From: Streptomyces atroolivaceus
GTDB lineage: Bacteria > Actinomycetota > Actinomycetes > Streptomycetales > Streptomycetaceae
Assembly (NCBI RefSeq): GCF_000717025.1
Contig: NZ_JNXG01000020.1
Span: 62,001-126,000, forward strand
Direction: 5' to 3'
Length of the DNA: 64,000 bases
Shown: piece after piece, positions 40,928 to 49,099 of the stretch
Layout: every line of letters starts with the position of its first letter
Numbering within the stretch: the first letter of the stretch is position 1
Translations under genes and position numbers: made by a program
Notes under the pieces: model-generated
The model's database searches: none
What the model was told of the DNA's origin: nothing
What the model saw: only the letters and a program-made list of their open reading frames with translations

Positions 40928-43378
40928 CTACAGCGGGCCGGCGATCACCGCGACCGGGCTCGTCAGCGGCGTTCCCGAACCGTCCCGGCGCGGATCCGGG
41001 GCCGGGAGCTCGGCCGGCGCGCCGTTCTTCTGCGCCGCCCGTGCCGGGGTCCCACCCGCCCAGGCGAACACCAGGACGTCCTCCCCCTTGAGGAAGCGCT
41101 GGCAGCGCACCCCTCCGGTGGCCCTTCCCTTGCGCGGATACTGATCGAACGGGGTGAGCTTCCAGGTCCGCTCGGAGTCGTCCAGAGTGCCGTGCGACCC
41201 GGCGACCGTGAACACCGCGGCGTCGGCCGAGGGGTCGACCGCGGTGAACGAGAGGACGGCGGCACCCGCTGCGAGCTTGACGCCCGCCATGCCGCCCGCC
41301 GCGCGTCCCTGCGGACGCACCGACGCGGCCGGGAAGCGCAGCAACTGCGCGTCGGACGTGATGAAGACCAGGTCCTCCTCGCCCGTACGCAGCTGTGTGG
41401 CGCCCACGATCCGGTCACCGTCCCTCAGCGAGATGACCTCGAGCTCGTCCTTGTTGGGCGGGTAGTCGGGCACCACGCGCTTCACCACCCCCTGCAGGGT
41501 GCCGATGGCCAGTCCCGGCGACTCCTCGTCCAGCGTGGTGAGGCAGACGAGATCCTCGTCCGCCTCCAGCGTCAGGAACTCCGAGATCTGGGCGCCGCCC
41601 GACAGGTTCGGAGCGGCGTGGGTGTCCGGCAGCTGCGGCAGGTCGATCACCGAGAGCCGGAGCAGCCGGCCGGTGGACGTCACCGCACCCACGTCCCCGC
41701 GTGCGGTGGCGGGGACGGCCGAGACGATCGCGTCGTGCTTCGTGCGCTTGGCGTCCTCGGCCTGGACGACCGGCTCGGCGTTGGCCGTGCGAGCCAGGAG
41801 GCCGGTCGAGGAGAGGAGCACCTGGCAGGGGTCGTCGGCGACCTCCAGGGGCACCGAGGCGACCTGCGAACCAGCCGACTCCAGGAGCACCGTGCGCCGG
41901 TCGGTGCCGAACTTCTTGGCCACCGCGGCCAGTTCCGACGAGACCAGCTTGCGCAGCTCGGCGTCCGACTCCAGGATCGCGGTCAGCTGGGCGATCTCCT
42001 CGGTGAGCTTGTCGCGCTCGCTCTCCAGCTCGATCCTGTCGAAGCGCGTGAGCCTGCGCAGCGGGGTGTCCAGGATGTACTGGGTCTGGATCTCGCTCAG
42101 TGAGAAGCGCTCCATCAGGCGCTCCTTCGCCTGCGCCGAGTTGTCGCTGTCCCGGATGAGACGGATGACCTCGTCGATGTCGAGCAGGGCCACGAGCAGG
42201 CCCTCGACCAGGTGCAGCCGGTTGCGGCGCTTGGTCCTGCGGAACTCGCTGCGCCGGCGCACCACGTCGAAGCGGTGGTCGAGATAGACCTCCAGGAGCT
42301 CCTTGAGCCCCAGGGTGAGCGGCTGTCCGTCGACCAGAGCCACGTTGTTGATGCCGAAGGACTCCTCCATCGGCGTCAGCTTGTAGAGCTGCTCCAGCAC
42401 GGCCTCCGGCACGAAGCCGTTCTTGACCTCGATCACCAGACGCAGACCGTGCGCCCGGTCGGTGAGGTCCTTGACGTCCGCGATGCCCTGGAGCTTCTTC
42501 GAGCCGACGAGGTCCTTGATCTTGGCGATCACCTTCTCCGGACCGACGGTGAAGGGCAGTTCGGTGACGACGAGACCCTTGCGGCGGGCCGTGACGTTCT
42601 CTATGGCCACCGTGGCGCGGATCTTGAACGTGCCGCGCCCGGCGGCGTAGGCGTCCTTGATGCCGCCCAGGCCGACGATCCTGCCGCCGGTGGGCAGGTC
42701 GGGGCCGGGGACGAAACGCATCAGCGTCTCGAGGTCGGCAGCGGGGTGCCGGATGAGGTGGCGGGCGGCGGCGATGACCTCGCCGAGGTTGTGCGGGGGC
42801 ATGTTGGTCGCCATGCCGACCGCGATCCCGGAAGCGCCGTTGACCAGGAGGTTCGGGTAAGCCGCCGGAAGGACGACCGGCTCCTGCTCCTGGCCGTCGT
42901 AGTTCGACTGGAAGTCGACGGTGTCCTCGTCGATCGACTCCGTCATGAGTGACGTGGCGTCGGCCATCCGGCACTCGGTGTACCGCATGGCGGCCGGTGG
43001 GTCGTCGTTGCCCAGTGAGCCGAAGTTGCCGTGCCCGTCGACGAGGGGCAGGCGCATCGAGAACGGCTGTGCCATGCGCACCAGTGCGTCATAGATCGAC
43101 GCGTCACCGTGCGGGTGCAGTTTGCCCATGACGTCGCCGACGACACGGGCGCACTTCACGTAGCCGCGTTCGGGACGCAGCCCCATCTCGTTCATCTGGG
43201 ACACGATGCGGCGGTGCACGGGCTTCATGCCGTCGCGGGCGTCGGGAAGAGCCCTGGAGTAGATCACCGAGTACGCGTACTCGAGGAAGGAGCCCTGCAT
43301 TTCGTCGACGACGTCGATGTCGAGGATCTTCTCCTCGAAGTCGTCCGGCGGCGGGGTTTTCGTGCTGCGGCGGGCCAT
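40928..43378 (-). CDS. parC: DNA topoisomerase IV subunit A (ParC)
   Basis: An 816-residue breakage-rejoining subunit that partners ParE. The catalytic tyrosine is Tyr133 in AAMRYTECRM. The quinolone-pocket region reads HPHGDASIYDALVRMAQ (88-104). A coiled coil and a C-terminal beta-propeller follow (about 500-800). The C-terminal domain lacks an obvious intact GyrA box (QRRGGKG), as expected for ParC and unlike GyrA. The ATG at 43378 follows GGAG; a longer upstream frame is not conserved. It stands 10 kb from parE, not adjacent, and is divergent from the M16 peptidase operon. Confidence 0.92.
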   Translation of the reverse strand: MARRSTKTPPPDDFEEKILDIDVVDEMQGSFLEYAYSVIYSRALPDARDGMKPVHRRIVSQMNEMGLRPERGYVKCARVVGDVMGKLHPHGDASIYDALVRMAQPFSMRLPLVDGHGNFGSLGNDDPPAAMRYTECRMADATSLMTESIDEDTVDFQSNYDGQEQEPVVLPAAYPNLLVNGASGIAVGMATNMPPHNLGEVIAAARHLIRHPAADLETLMRFVPGPDLPTGGRIVGLGGIKDAYAAGRGTFKIRATVAIENVTARRKGLVVTELPFTVGPEKVIAKIKDLVGSKKLQGIADVKDLTDRAHGLRLVIEVKNGFVPEAVLEQLYKLTPMEESFGINNVALVDGQPLTLGLKELLEVYLDHRFDVVRRRSEFRRTKRRNRLHLVEGLLVALLDIDEVIRLIRDSDNSAQAKERLMERFSLSEIQTQYILDTPLRRLTRFDRIELESERDKLTEEIAQLTAILESDAELRKLVSSELAAVAKKFGTDRRTVLLESAGSQVASVPLEVADDPCQVLLSSTGLLARTANAEPVVQAEDAKRTKHDAIVSAVPATARGDVGAVTSTGRLLRLSVIDLPQLPDTHAAPNLSGGAQISEFLTLEADEDLVCLTTLDEESPGLAIGTLQGVVKRVVPDYPPNKDELEVISLRDGDRIVGATQLRTGEEDLVFITSDAQLLRFPAASVRPQGRAAGGMAGVKLAAGAAVLSFTAVDPSADAAVFTVAGSHGTLDDSERTWKLTPFDQYPRKGRATGGVRCQRFLKGEDVLVFAWAGGTPARAAQKNGAPAELPAPDPRRDGSGTPLTSPVAVIAGPL

Positions 43379-43574
43379 CGCGGCTGCGACTCCTTCACAG
43401 ATTCTGTCGGGCAACCTCAGGTTCTGACGCCGACCATTGTGGACCGCCGTACCGACAACGCCGACCTCGACCCGTCCGAAGCGGTCCCCGGGGCCCCCGT
43501 GGAGGCCTGTCAGGGGCAGTATCCACGACAACATTCACCCGACGGGAACTTCGCCAGGTGCCCGTGCGCTTGCT

Positions 43575-43580
43575 TAGAGT
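43575..43580 (+). promoter_or_regulatory. -10 box TAGAGT of the M16 peptidase operon
   Basis: TAGAGT lies 44 bases before the ATG at 43624. Unlike the leaderless genes in this window, this one has a leader with a ribosome site (GAAGGGA). Confidence 0.45.
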
Positions 43581-43623
43581 GGCAGGTCCGGCAGGAAAAC
43601 CTGTACCGATCGAAGGGACGTAC

Positions 43624-44976
43624 ATGCCCATGGGTCACACGGCCACAGCCCAGGCCGGTTCCGGCGGCTTGACGGCGACCGAGCACCGCCTGGCCAACGG
43701 CCTGCGCGTGGTGCTCTCCGAGGACCATCTGACCCCCGTAGCCGCGGTCTGCCTCTGGTACGACGTCGGGTCCCGCCACGAGGTCGAGGGACGCACGGGC
43801 CTGGCTCACCTCTTCGAGCACCTGATGTTCCAGGGCTCGGGCCAGGTCAAGGGGAACGGGCACTTCGAGCTGGTGCAAGGGGCCGGCGGCTCCCTGAACG
43901 GCACGACCAGCTTCGAACGCACCAACTACTTCGAGACGATGCCCACCCACCAGCTGGAGCTGGCTCTGTGGCTCGAGGCCGACCGGATGGGCTCGCTGCT
44001 CGCCGCGCTCGACGAGGAGTCCATGGAGAACCAGAGGGACGTCGTCAAGAACGAGCGCCGACAGCGCTACGACAACGTCCCCTACGGCACGGCCTTCGAG
44101 AAGCTCACCGCTCTCGCCTACCCGGAGGGCCACCCGTACCACCACACGCCGATCGGCTCGATGGCCGACCTGGACGCGGCGACCCTGGAGGACGCGCAGG
44201 CGTTCTTCCGGACGTACTACGCGCCGAACAACGCGGTGCTCTCCGTGGTCGGCGACATCGACCCGGAGCAGACGCTCGCCTGGATCGAGAAGTACTTCGG
44301 CTCCATCCCGTCCCACGACGGCAAGCAGCCCCCGCGCGACGGCACGCTGCCCGGCATCATCGGCGAACAACTGCGTGAGGTCGTCAAGGAGGAGGTCCCC
44401 GCGCGTGCGCTGATGGCCGCCTACCGGCTGCCGCACGACGGCACGCGCGAGTGCGACGCCGCGGACCTGGCGCTGACCGTGCTCGGCGGCGGCGAGTCGT
44501 CCCGCCTGCACAACCGCCTGGTCCGCCGTGACCGTACGGCCGTGGCAGCGGGATTCGGGCTGCTCAGGCTGGCGGGTGCGCCCTCGCTGGGCTGGCTGGA
44601 CGTCAAGACGTCCGGCGGTGTCGAGGTGCCGCAGATCGAGGCCGCGGTCGACGAGGAGCTGGCCCGCTTCGCCGAGGAGGGCCCCACGCCGGAGGAAATG
44701 GAACGCGCGCAGGCGCAGTTGGAGCGCGAGTGGCTGGACCGTCTCGGGACGGTCGCCGGCCGTGCGGACGAACTGTGCCGCTACGCCGTCCTGTTCGGTG
44801 ACCCGCAGCTCGCCCTGACCGCGGTGGGCCGTGTCCTCGACGTGACGGCGGACGAGGTCAAGGCCGCCGCCCGGGCGCACCTGCGCCCGGACAACCGTGC
44901 GGTCCTGGTCTACGAGCCGGTCGAACCGGCCGACGAGACGGACGGCACCGACGCGCACGAGGGGGCCGACAAGTGA
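43624..44976 (+). CDS. M16-family zinc peptidase, catalytic subunit
   Basis: A 450-residue M16B peptidase. The inverted zinc motif HLFEH is at 62-66, followed by the downstream glutamate block NERRQRYDNVPYG. The second half holds the substrate-binding LRRD-type segment (HNRLVRRDRTAVAAG). No signal peptide is visible, so it acts in the cytoplasm. M16B peptidases work as pairs of one active and one inactive chain; the next gene supplies the partner. The ATG at 43624 follows GAAGGGA. The stop overlaps the next start by 4 bases. Confidence 0.9.
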   Translation: MPMGHTATAQAGSGGLTATEHRLANGLRVVLSEDHLTPVAAVCLWYDVGSRHEVEGRTGLAHLFEHLMFQGSGQVKGNGHFELVQGAGGSLNGTTSFERTNYFETMPTHQLELALWLEADRMGSLLAALDEESMENQRDVVKNERRQRYDNVPYGTAFEKLTALAYPEGHPYHHTPIGSMADLDAATLEDAQAFFRTYYAPNNAVLSVVGDIDPEQTLAWIEKYFGSIPSHDGKQPPRDGTLPGIIGEQLREVVKEEVPARALMAAYRLPHDGTRECDAADLALTVLGGGESSRLHNRLVRRDRTAVAAGFGLLRLAGAPSLGWLDVKTSGGVEVPQIEAAVDEELARFAEEGPTPEEMERAQAQLEREWLDRLGTVAGRADELCRYAVLFGDPQLALTAVGRVLDVTADEVKAAARAHLRPDNRAVLVYEPVEPADETDGTDAHEGADK

Positions 44977-46385
44977 CCGACGCCGCCGTGACTGGAGTAG
45001 CGATGGAGTACCACCCGCAGCCGACCGCAGGCGAGGCCAGGCCCTGGGCCTTCCCCGCGCCCGAGCGAGGCGCCCTGCCCAACGGGCTGACCGTGCTGCG
45101 CTGCCACCGCCCCGGCCAGCAGGTCGTCGCCGTGGAGATCTTCCTCGACGCACCGCTGGACGCCGAGCCCGAGGGACTGGACGGTGTGGCCACGATCATG
45201 GCGCGCGCGCTGTCCGAGGGCACGGACAAGCGCTCCGCCGAGGAGTTCGCCGCGGAGCTGGAGCGGTGCGGCGCCACGCTGGACGCCCACGCGGACCACC
45301 CCGGTCTCCGCGTCTCCCTGGAGGTCCCGGTCTCCAGGCTGACCAAGGCCCTCGGCCTGGTCGCCGAGGCCCTGCGGGCTCCGGCCTTCGCCGAGAGCGA
45401 GATCGAGCGTCTGGTGGGCAACCGCCTCGACGAGATCCCGCACGAGCAGGCCAACCCGGCGCGGCGGGCGGCCAAGCAGCTCTCCAAGGAGCTCTTCCCC
45501 GCCACGGCACGGATGTCGCGTCCGCGCCAGGGAACCGAGGAGACGGTCCGGCGGATCGACGCCACCGCCGTACGTGCCTTCTTCGACGCCCATGTCCGTC
45601 CGTCCACGGCGACGGCGGTCGTCGTCGGGGACCTCACCGAGGTGGACCTGGACGCGTTGCTCGCCGAGACCCTCGGGGACTGGTCGGGGAATGCCGGCCA
45701 GGCCCGGCCCGTGCCGCCGATCACCGCGGACGACACCGGCCGTGTGGTCGTCGTGGACCGTCCCGGAGCCGTGCAGACGCAGCTGCTGATCGGCCGGATC
45801 GGCGCCGACCGGCACGACAGCGTGTGGCCCGCGCAGGTCCTCGGCACGTACTGCCTGGGCGGCACCCTCACCTCCCGGCTGGACCGCGTGCTGCGCGAGG
45901 AGAAGGGCTACACCTACGGCGTGCGCGCCTTCGGACAGGTGCTGCGCTCGACGGCGCCCGGTTCCTCGTCCGGTTCGACCGGCGCCGCCATGCTCGCCAT
46001 CAGCGGCTCCGTCGACACGGAGTCCACCGGTCCCGCGCTCGACGACCTCTGGAAGGTCCTGCGCACCCTGGCGGCCGAGGGTCTCACCGACGCCGAGCGG
46101 GAGACCGCCGTGCAGAACCTCGTGGGCGTCGCCCCGCTGAAGTACGAGACGGCGGCCTCCGTCGCCGGCACCCTGGCCGACCAGGTGGAGCAGCACCTTC
46201 CGGACGACTACCAGGCCAAGCTGTACGCCCGCCTGGCCGAGACCGGCACGGTCGAGGCGACCGCCGCCGTGGTCAACGCGTTCCCGGTCGACCGTCTGGT
46301 CACCGTCCTGGTCGGGGACGCCTCCCGGATCGCGGAGCCCGTGAGGGCGCTCGGCATCGGCGAGGTGACGGTCGTCAGCGGCTGA
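44973..46385 (+). CDS. M16-family protein, non-catalytic partner subunit
   Basis: A 470-residue M16 fold protein without the zinc motif: the position of HxxEH reads DGVATIMA. It keeps the LREEKGYTYGVRAFG segment, the arginine-tyrosine pair that binds substrate in the inactive chain of M16B heterodimers. It is translated from a GTG that overlaps the stop of the catalytic gene. Together they should form a cytosolic chamber peptidase. Related Gram-negative and actinobacterial pairs degrade short peptides; the substrate here is unknown. Confidence 0.9.
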   Translation: MTDAAVTGVAMEYHPQPTAGEARPWAFPAPERGALPNGLTVLRCHRPGQQVVAVEIFLDAPLDAEPEGLDGVATIMARALSEGTDKRSAEEFAAELERCGATLDAHADHPGLRVSLEVPVSRLTKALGLVAEALRAPAFAESEIERLVGNRLDEIPHEQANPARRAAKQLSKELFPATARMSRPRQGTEETVRRIDATAVRAFFDAHVRPSTATAVVVGDLTEVDLDALLAETLGDWSGNAGQARPVPPITADDTGRVVVVDRPGAVQTQLLIGRIGADRHDSVWPAQVLGTYCLGGTLTSRLDRVLREEKGYTYGVRAFGQVLRSTAPGSSSGSTGAAMLAISGSVDTESTGPALDDLWKVLRTLAAEGLTDAERETAVQNLVGVAPLKYETAASVAGTLADQVEQHLPDDYQAKLYARLAETGTVEATAAVVNAFPVDRLVTVLVGDASRIAEPVRALGIGEVTVVSG

Positions 46386-46402
46386 CGAACGGGACGTGAC
46401 GG

Positions 46403-46440
46403 ACCCCGGCGCGGGCATGCGCGCCGGGGTTCTGTCTTTT
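46403..46440 (+). terminator. Intrinsic terminator after the M16 operon
   Basis: An 11-bp stem ACCCCGGCGCG / CGCGCCGGGGT with a 6-base loop is followed by the T-rich TCTGTCTTTT. Confidence 0.92.
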
Positions 46441-46574
46441 GTCCGTTATGCAAAGAAGAGTGCTGTTCGTCCTGTGGGATGTGCGACAAAAGGCCCTTTC
46501 CGTTTGGTGAGGGAAAGCGGCCCGTCCTAGCGTCGGCTCGGCTGTCCGCCAGACGAATGCCGCGCCCGCGGCGA

Positions 46575-46745
46575 CCGGACAGTCATCGCCGAGTCCCCGT
46601 CAGGCGCGAGCCTGGGGAGCCGGGGACCCACGAAGTCCCTGGGGTGAATCGGATCCCTGTGTCTCACGAGAGGGGCAGGGGGCCGTAGGAGACCTTCCTG
46701 CTCCGAACCCGTCAGCTAACCCGGTAGGCGAGAAGGAAGGAAAGG
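46575..46745 (+). promoter_or_regulatory. Cyclic di-AMP riboswitch (ydaO/yuaA class)
   Basis: The leader of the M23 peptidase gene carries the conserved blocks of the ydaO motif in order: ATCGCCGAGTCCCC, GAGCCTGGGGAGCCGGGGAC, CTGGGGTGAATCGG, GTAGGAGACCTTCCTG, and the terminal CCCGTCAGCTAACCCGGTAGG with GAGAAGGAAGGAAAGG. The class binds c-di-AMP and commonly turns off cell-wall hydrolase genes in actinobacteria. The 3' edge ends 12 bases before the ATG, so control could involve the ribosome site. Edges are approximate. Confidence 0.9.
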
Positions 46746-46757
46746 ATCAGCCCCTCC

Positions 46758-47552
46758 ATGGCGTTCATCCGTGCCACCGGGAAGCACCGTGCCCCGAGCC
46801 GCCTGACGCGCAAGAGCGCCAAGGCCGCCGGCATCGCGGCCCTGGCCACCACCGGCGTCCTCGGCGCCACGGCCTCCCCGGCCCTCGCCGCGGATTCCGA
46901 GGCCGCTGCCGCCACCGGCACCGGTCTGACGCAGACCGTCGCCCTCGACACCACTCTCGCCGCCCAGATCGACGCTCAGGCCGAGGCGCAGCAGCACCAG
47001 GCGGACGTCGCCGCGAAGGCGAAGGCCGAAGCGAAGGCCAGGGCGGAGGCGAAGGCGGAGGCGAAGCGCAAGGCCGAGGCCCGCGCCGCGGAGGCCCGTG
47101 AGGAGAAGGCGCGTGCCGCCCGCGCCGCCGAGCGTGCCCGGCTGAACTCCTTCCACCTCCCGGTCGCCGGCTCGCACGTGACCACCGGCTACCAGTCCGG
47201 CGGCGCGCTCTGGTCCTCCGGCAGCCACTCCGGCGTGGACTTCCAGGCGGCGTCCGGCTCCTCCGTCGTCGCGGTCGGCGCCGGCACGGTCGTCGAGGCG
47301 GGCTGGGGCGGCGCCTACGGCAACAACATCGTGCTCCGGATGAACGACGGCACGTACACCCAGTACGGCCACCTCTCCTCGATCGGCGTCTCCGTCGGCC
47401 AGAGCGTCGGCTCGGGCGAGCAGATAGGTCTCTCCGGTTCGACCGGCAACTCCACCGGGCCGCACCTGCACTTCGAGGCCCGGACCACCCCCGAGTACGG
47501 ATCGGACATGGACCCGGTCGCCTACCTCCGCGCCCACGGCGTCCAGGTCTGA
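46758..47552 (+). CDS. Secreted M23 (LytM/lysostaphin-type) peptidoglycan endopeptidase
   Basis: A 264-residue exported protein. The signal peptide ends after ASPALA (residue 44). A charged Ala/Lys/Glu/Arg coiled coil spans about 68-130, and the LytM domain about 133-262. The zinc ligands are His157 and Asp161 (SHSGVDF) and His238 in GPHLHF, with catalytic His205 in YGHLS. It should cut peptide cross-bridges of the cell wall during growth or spore germination. Expression is probably set by the c-di-AMP riboswitch before it. A long hairpin follows. Confidence 0.93.
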   Translation: MAFIRATGKHRAPSRLTRKSAKAAGIAALATTGVLGATASPALAADSEAAAATGTGLTQTVALDTTLAAQIDAQAEAQQHQADVAAKAKAEAKARAEAKAEAKRKAEARAAEAREEKARAARAAERARLNSFHLPVAGSHVTTGYQSGGALWSSGSHSGVDFQAASGSSVVAVGAGTVVEAGWGGAYGNNIVLRMNDGTYTQYGHLSSIGVSVGQSVGSGEQIGLSGSTGNSTGPHLHFEARTTPEYGSDMDPVAYLRAHGVQV

Positions 47553-47580
47553 TCCCCGCCACCCCACGAGAACGCTCCTC

Positions 47581-47610
47581 CGAAGGCCCCGGCATCCGCC
47601 GGGGCCTTCG
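47581..47610 (+). terminator. Terminator after the M23 gene
   Basis: A perfect 13-bp stem CGAAGGCCCCGGC / GCCGGGGCCTTCG on an ATCC loop. Confidence 0.85.
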
Positions 47611-47778
47611 CCGTGTCCGGAGGGGAGTATGCGCCGCAGCTCTCGCCGAAGTGCTCAACAGGCCAAAAGATATCCATGGTTTACACCCCGCCATCGGAAA
47701 TTCCCGCCGGTTGCAATAGAGTCACGGAACAGGCGTCGATCGGCCGCGTTTCGCGGGGATTAAGGCGGAGGTTCGGAC

Positions 47779-48483
47779 ATGCGCATTCCCGCGCATTCGG
47801 TATGCACGGCAATCCGTGACGACATCGTCTCGGGCGTCTTCGGACGAGGCAGCCGCCTCACCGAGGAGGTGCTCGCGCGACGCTACGGCGTCTCCCGCGT
47901 CCCCGTGCGCGAGGCGCTGCGCACCCTGGAGTCCGAGGGGTTCGTCGTCACCCGCCGGCACGCCGGTGCCTGTGTCGCCGAACCGACGGAGCAGGAGGCC
48001 GCCGACCTCCTGGAGATCCGGATGCTCCTGGAGCCCCTGGGGGCCGCCCGCGCGGCGCAGCGCCGCACGGAGGCTCACCTCAAGGTGCTCCGCGGCCTGG
48101 TCAGGCTGGGGCAGGAGCGGGTGCGCCGGGGTGAGGGGGAGGATCTGCGCTCCCTTGGCGGCTGGTTCCACGAGACGCTGGCGCAGGCTTCGGACAGCCC
48201 CGCGCTCATCGCGCTGCTCACCCAGCTCCGGCACAAGATCGCGTGGATGTACGCCGTCGAGCAGCCGGCCCGCCCCGCGGACTCCTGGGCGGAGCACGGC
48301 GCTCTCGTCGACGCCGTCGCGCGCCGCGACCCGGAGCGGGCGAGGGCGCTCGCCACCCTGCACGCCGAGCGGGCCACCGCCGCCCACCGGCTGCGGCGCG
48401 CGGACCGGCCGGGTCAGGCGGCGGGCGCGACGCGGGTGAGGACTTCGCAACCTCCCGTAAACATCGGGGGAGTGCGCCATTAA
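47779..48483 (+). CDS. GntR-family (FadR-type) transcriptional regulator
   Basis: A 234-residue regulator. The winged helix is at about 8-70 (IRDDIVSGVFGRGSRLTEEVLARRYGVSRVPVREALRTLESEGFV) and an all-helical FCD-type ligand domain at 75-205. It lacks part of the metal-binding histidine set seen in many FCD domains, keeping FHETL and EHGALV. GGCGGAGG precedes the ATG. It is convergent with ptsH, an arrangement I recall for S. coelicolor SCO5840/SCO5841. A link to sugar-phosphotransferase control is possible but not shown. Confidence 0.85.
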   Translation: MRIPAHSVCTAIRDDIVSGVFGRGSRLTEEVLARRYGVSRVPVREALRTLESEGFVVTRRHAGACVAEPTEQEAADLLEIRMLLEPLGAARAAQRRTEAHLKVLRGLVRLGQERVRRGEGEDLRSLGGWFHETLAQASDSPALIALLTQLRHKIAWMYAVEQPARPADSWAEHGALVDAVARRDPERARALATLHAERATAAHRLRRADRPGQAAGATRVRTSQPPVNIGGVRH

Positions 48484-48545
48484 CAATCGCGCCGTATACA
48501 AAGAGGGTGTTTATCGGAGGGCGTGTTTTCTGCTGCCCTGAATTC

Positions 48546-48580
48546 GTTTTCCGGGTCCCGCCGGCTCCCGTCCGGAAAAC
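48546..48580. terminator. Inverted repeat between GntR gene and ptsH
   Basis: GTTTTCCGG (48546-48554) pairs with CCGGAAAAC (48572-48580). The A/T ends give U-rich tails in both directions, fitting convergent termination. Confidence 0.6.
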
Positions 48581-48586
48581 AGAAAA

Positions 48587-48615
48587 GCCGCGGCTCCCGA
48601 TGGGGAGGCCGCGGC
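48587..48615 (-). terminator. Intrinsic terminator of ptsH
   Basis: GCCGCGGC pairs with GCCGCGGC through an inner TCCC/GGGA stem. Read on the minus strand, the hairpin is followed by TTTTCTGTTTTCC, a clear T-rich tail. Confidence 0.85.
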
Positions 48616-48653
48616 ATTTCCGCAGAGAGTGATCCAGCTCGCGGCGGCCGGAC

Positions 48654-48935
48654 TCAGACGGTCTCCGGGAGCTCCTCGAGCCCCTCGGCGACCAGCTTCG
48701 CCAGACGGTCCAGAGCGGCCTCGGCGTTGTCGGCCTCGGACGCCAGCACGATCTCCTCGCCGCCCTGGGCGCCCAGGCCGAGCACCGCGAGCATGGAGGC
48801 CGCGTTCACCGGGTTGCCGTCCGCCTTGGCGATCGTCACCGGGACGCCGGAGGCCGTGGCTGCCCGGACGAAGATGGAAGCGGGGCGGGCGTGCAGGCCC
48901 TCGGCCCAACCGACGTTGACGCGGCGCTCAGCCAT
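48654..48935 (-). CDS. ptsH: HPr, phosphocarrier of the sugar phosphotransferase system
   Basis: A 93-residue HPr. The phosphorylated His15 lies in GLHARPAS, and the regulatory-type helix NAASMLAVLGLGA carries Ser47. HPr passes phosphate from enzyme I to sugar-specific EII proteins. The ATG at 48935 follows AAGGGCAG and gives the standard length. The gene stands alone; ptsI and crr are not in the window. A T-tailed hairpin follows its stop. Confidence 0.95.
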   Translation of the reverse strand: MAERRVNVGWAEGLHARPASIFVRAATASGVPVTIAKADGNPVNAASMLAVLGLGAQGGEEIVLASEADNAEAALDRLAKLVAEGLEELPETV

Positions 48936-49087
48936 GGTTCTGCCCTTCACGTATCAATGGGTTGTCTAGACCAGTCTCTCATGTGCTGCGCACTGCTGTG
49001 CCCGGCATCGGCGCGGGCCGCTCGCCGCCCACCGCCTCCCTCAGCGTGCCTTCGCCGCCATCCCGCCGCGACCGGTGCGACGAGCCG

Positions 49088-49093
49088 TAGGCT
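49088..49093 (+). promoter_or_regulatory. -10 box TAGGCT of a leaderless transcript
   Basis: TAGGCT plus six bases leads to the ATG at 49100; no ribosome site is present. Confidence 0.6.
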
Positions 49094-49099
49094 TTGCCC

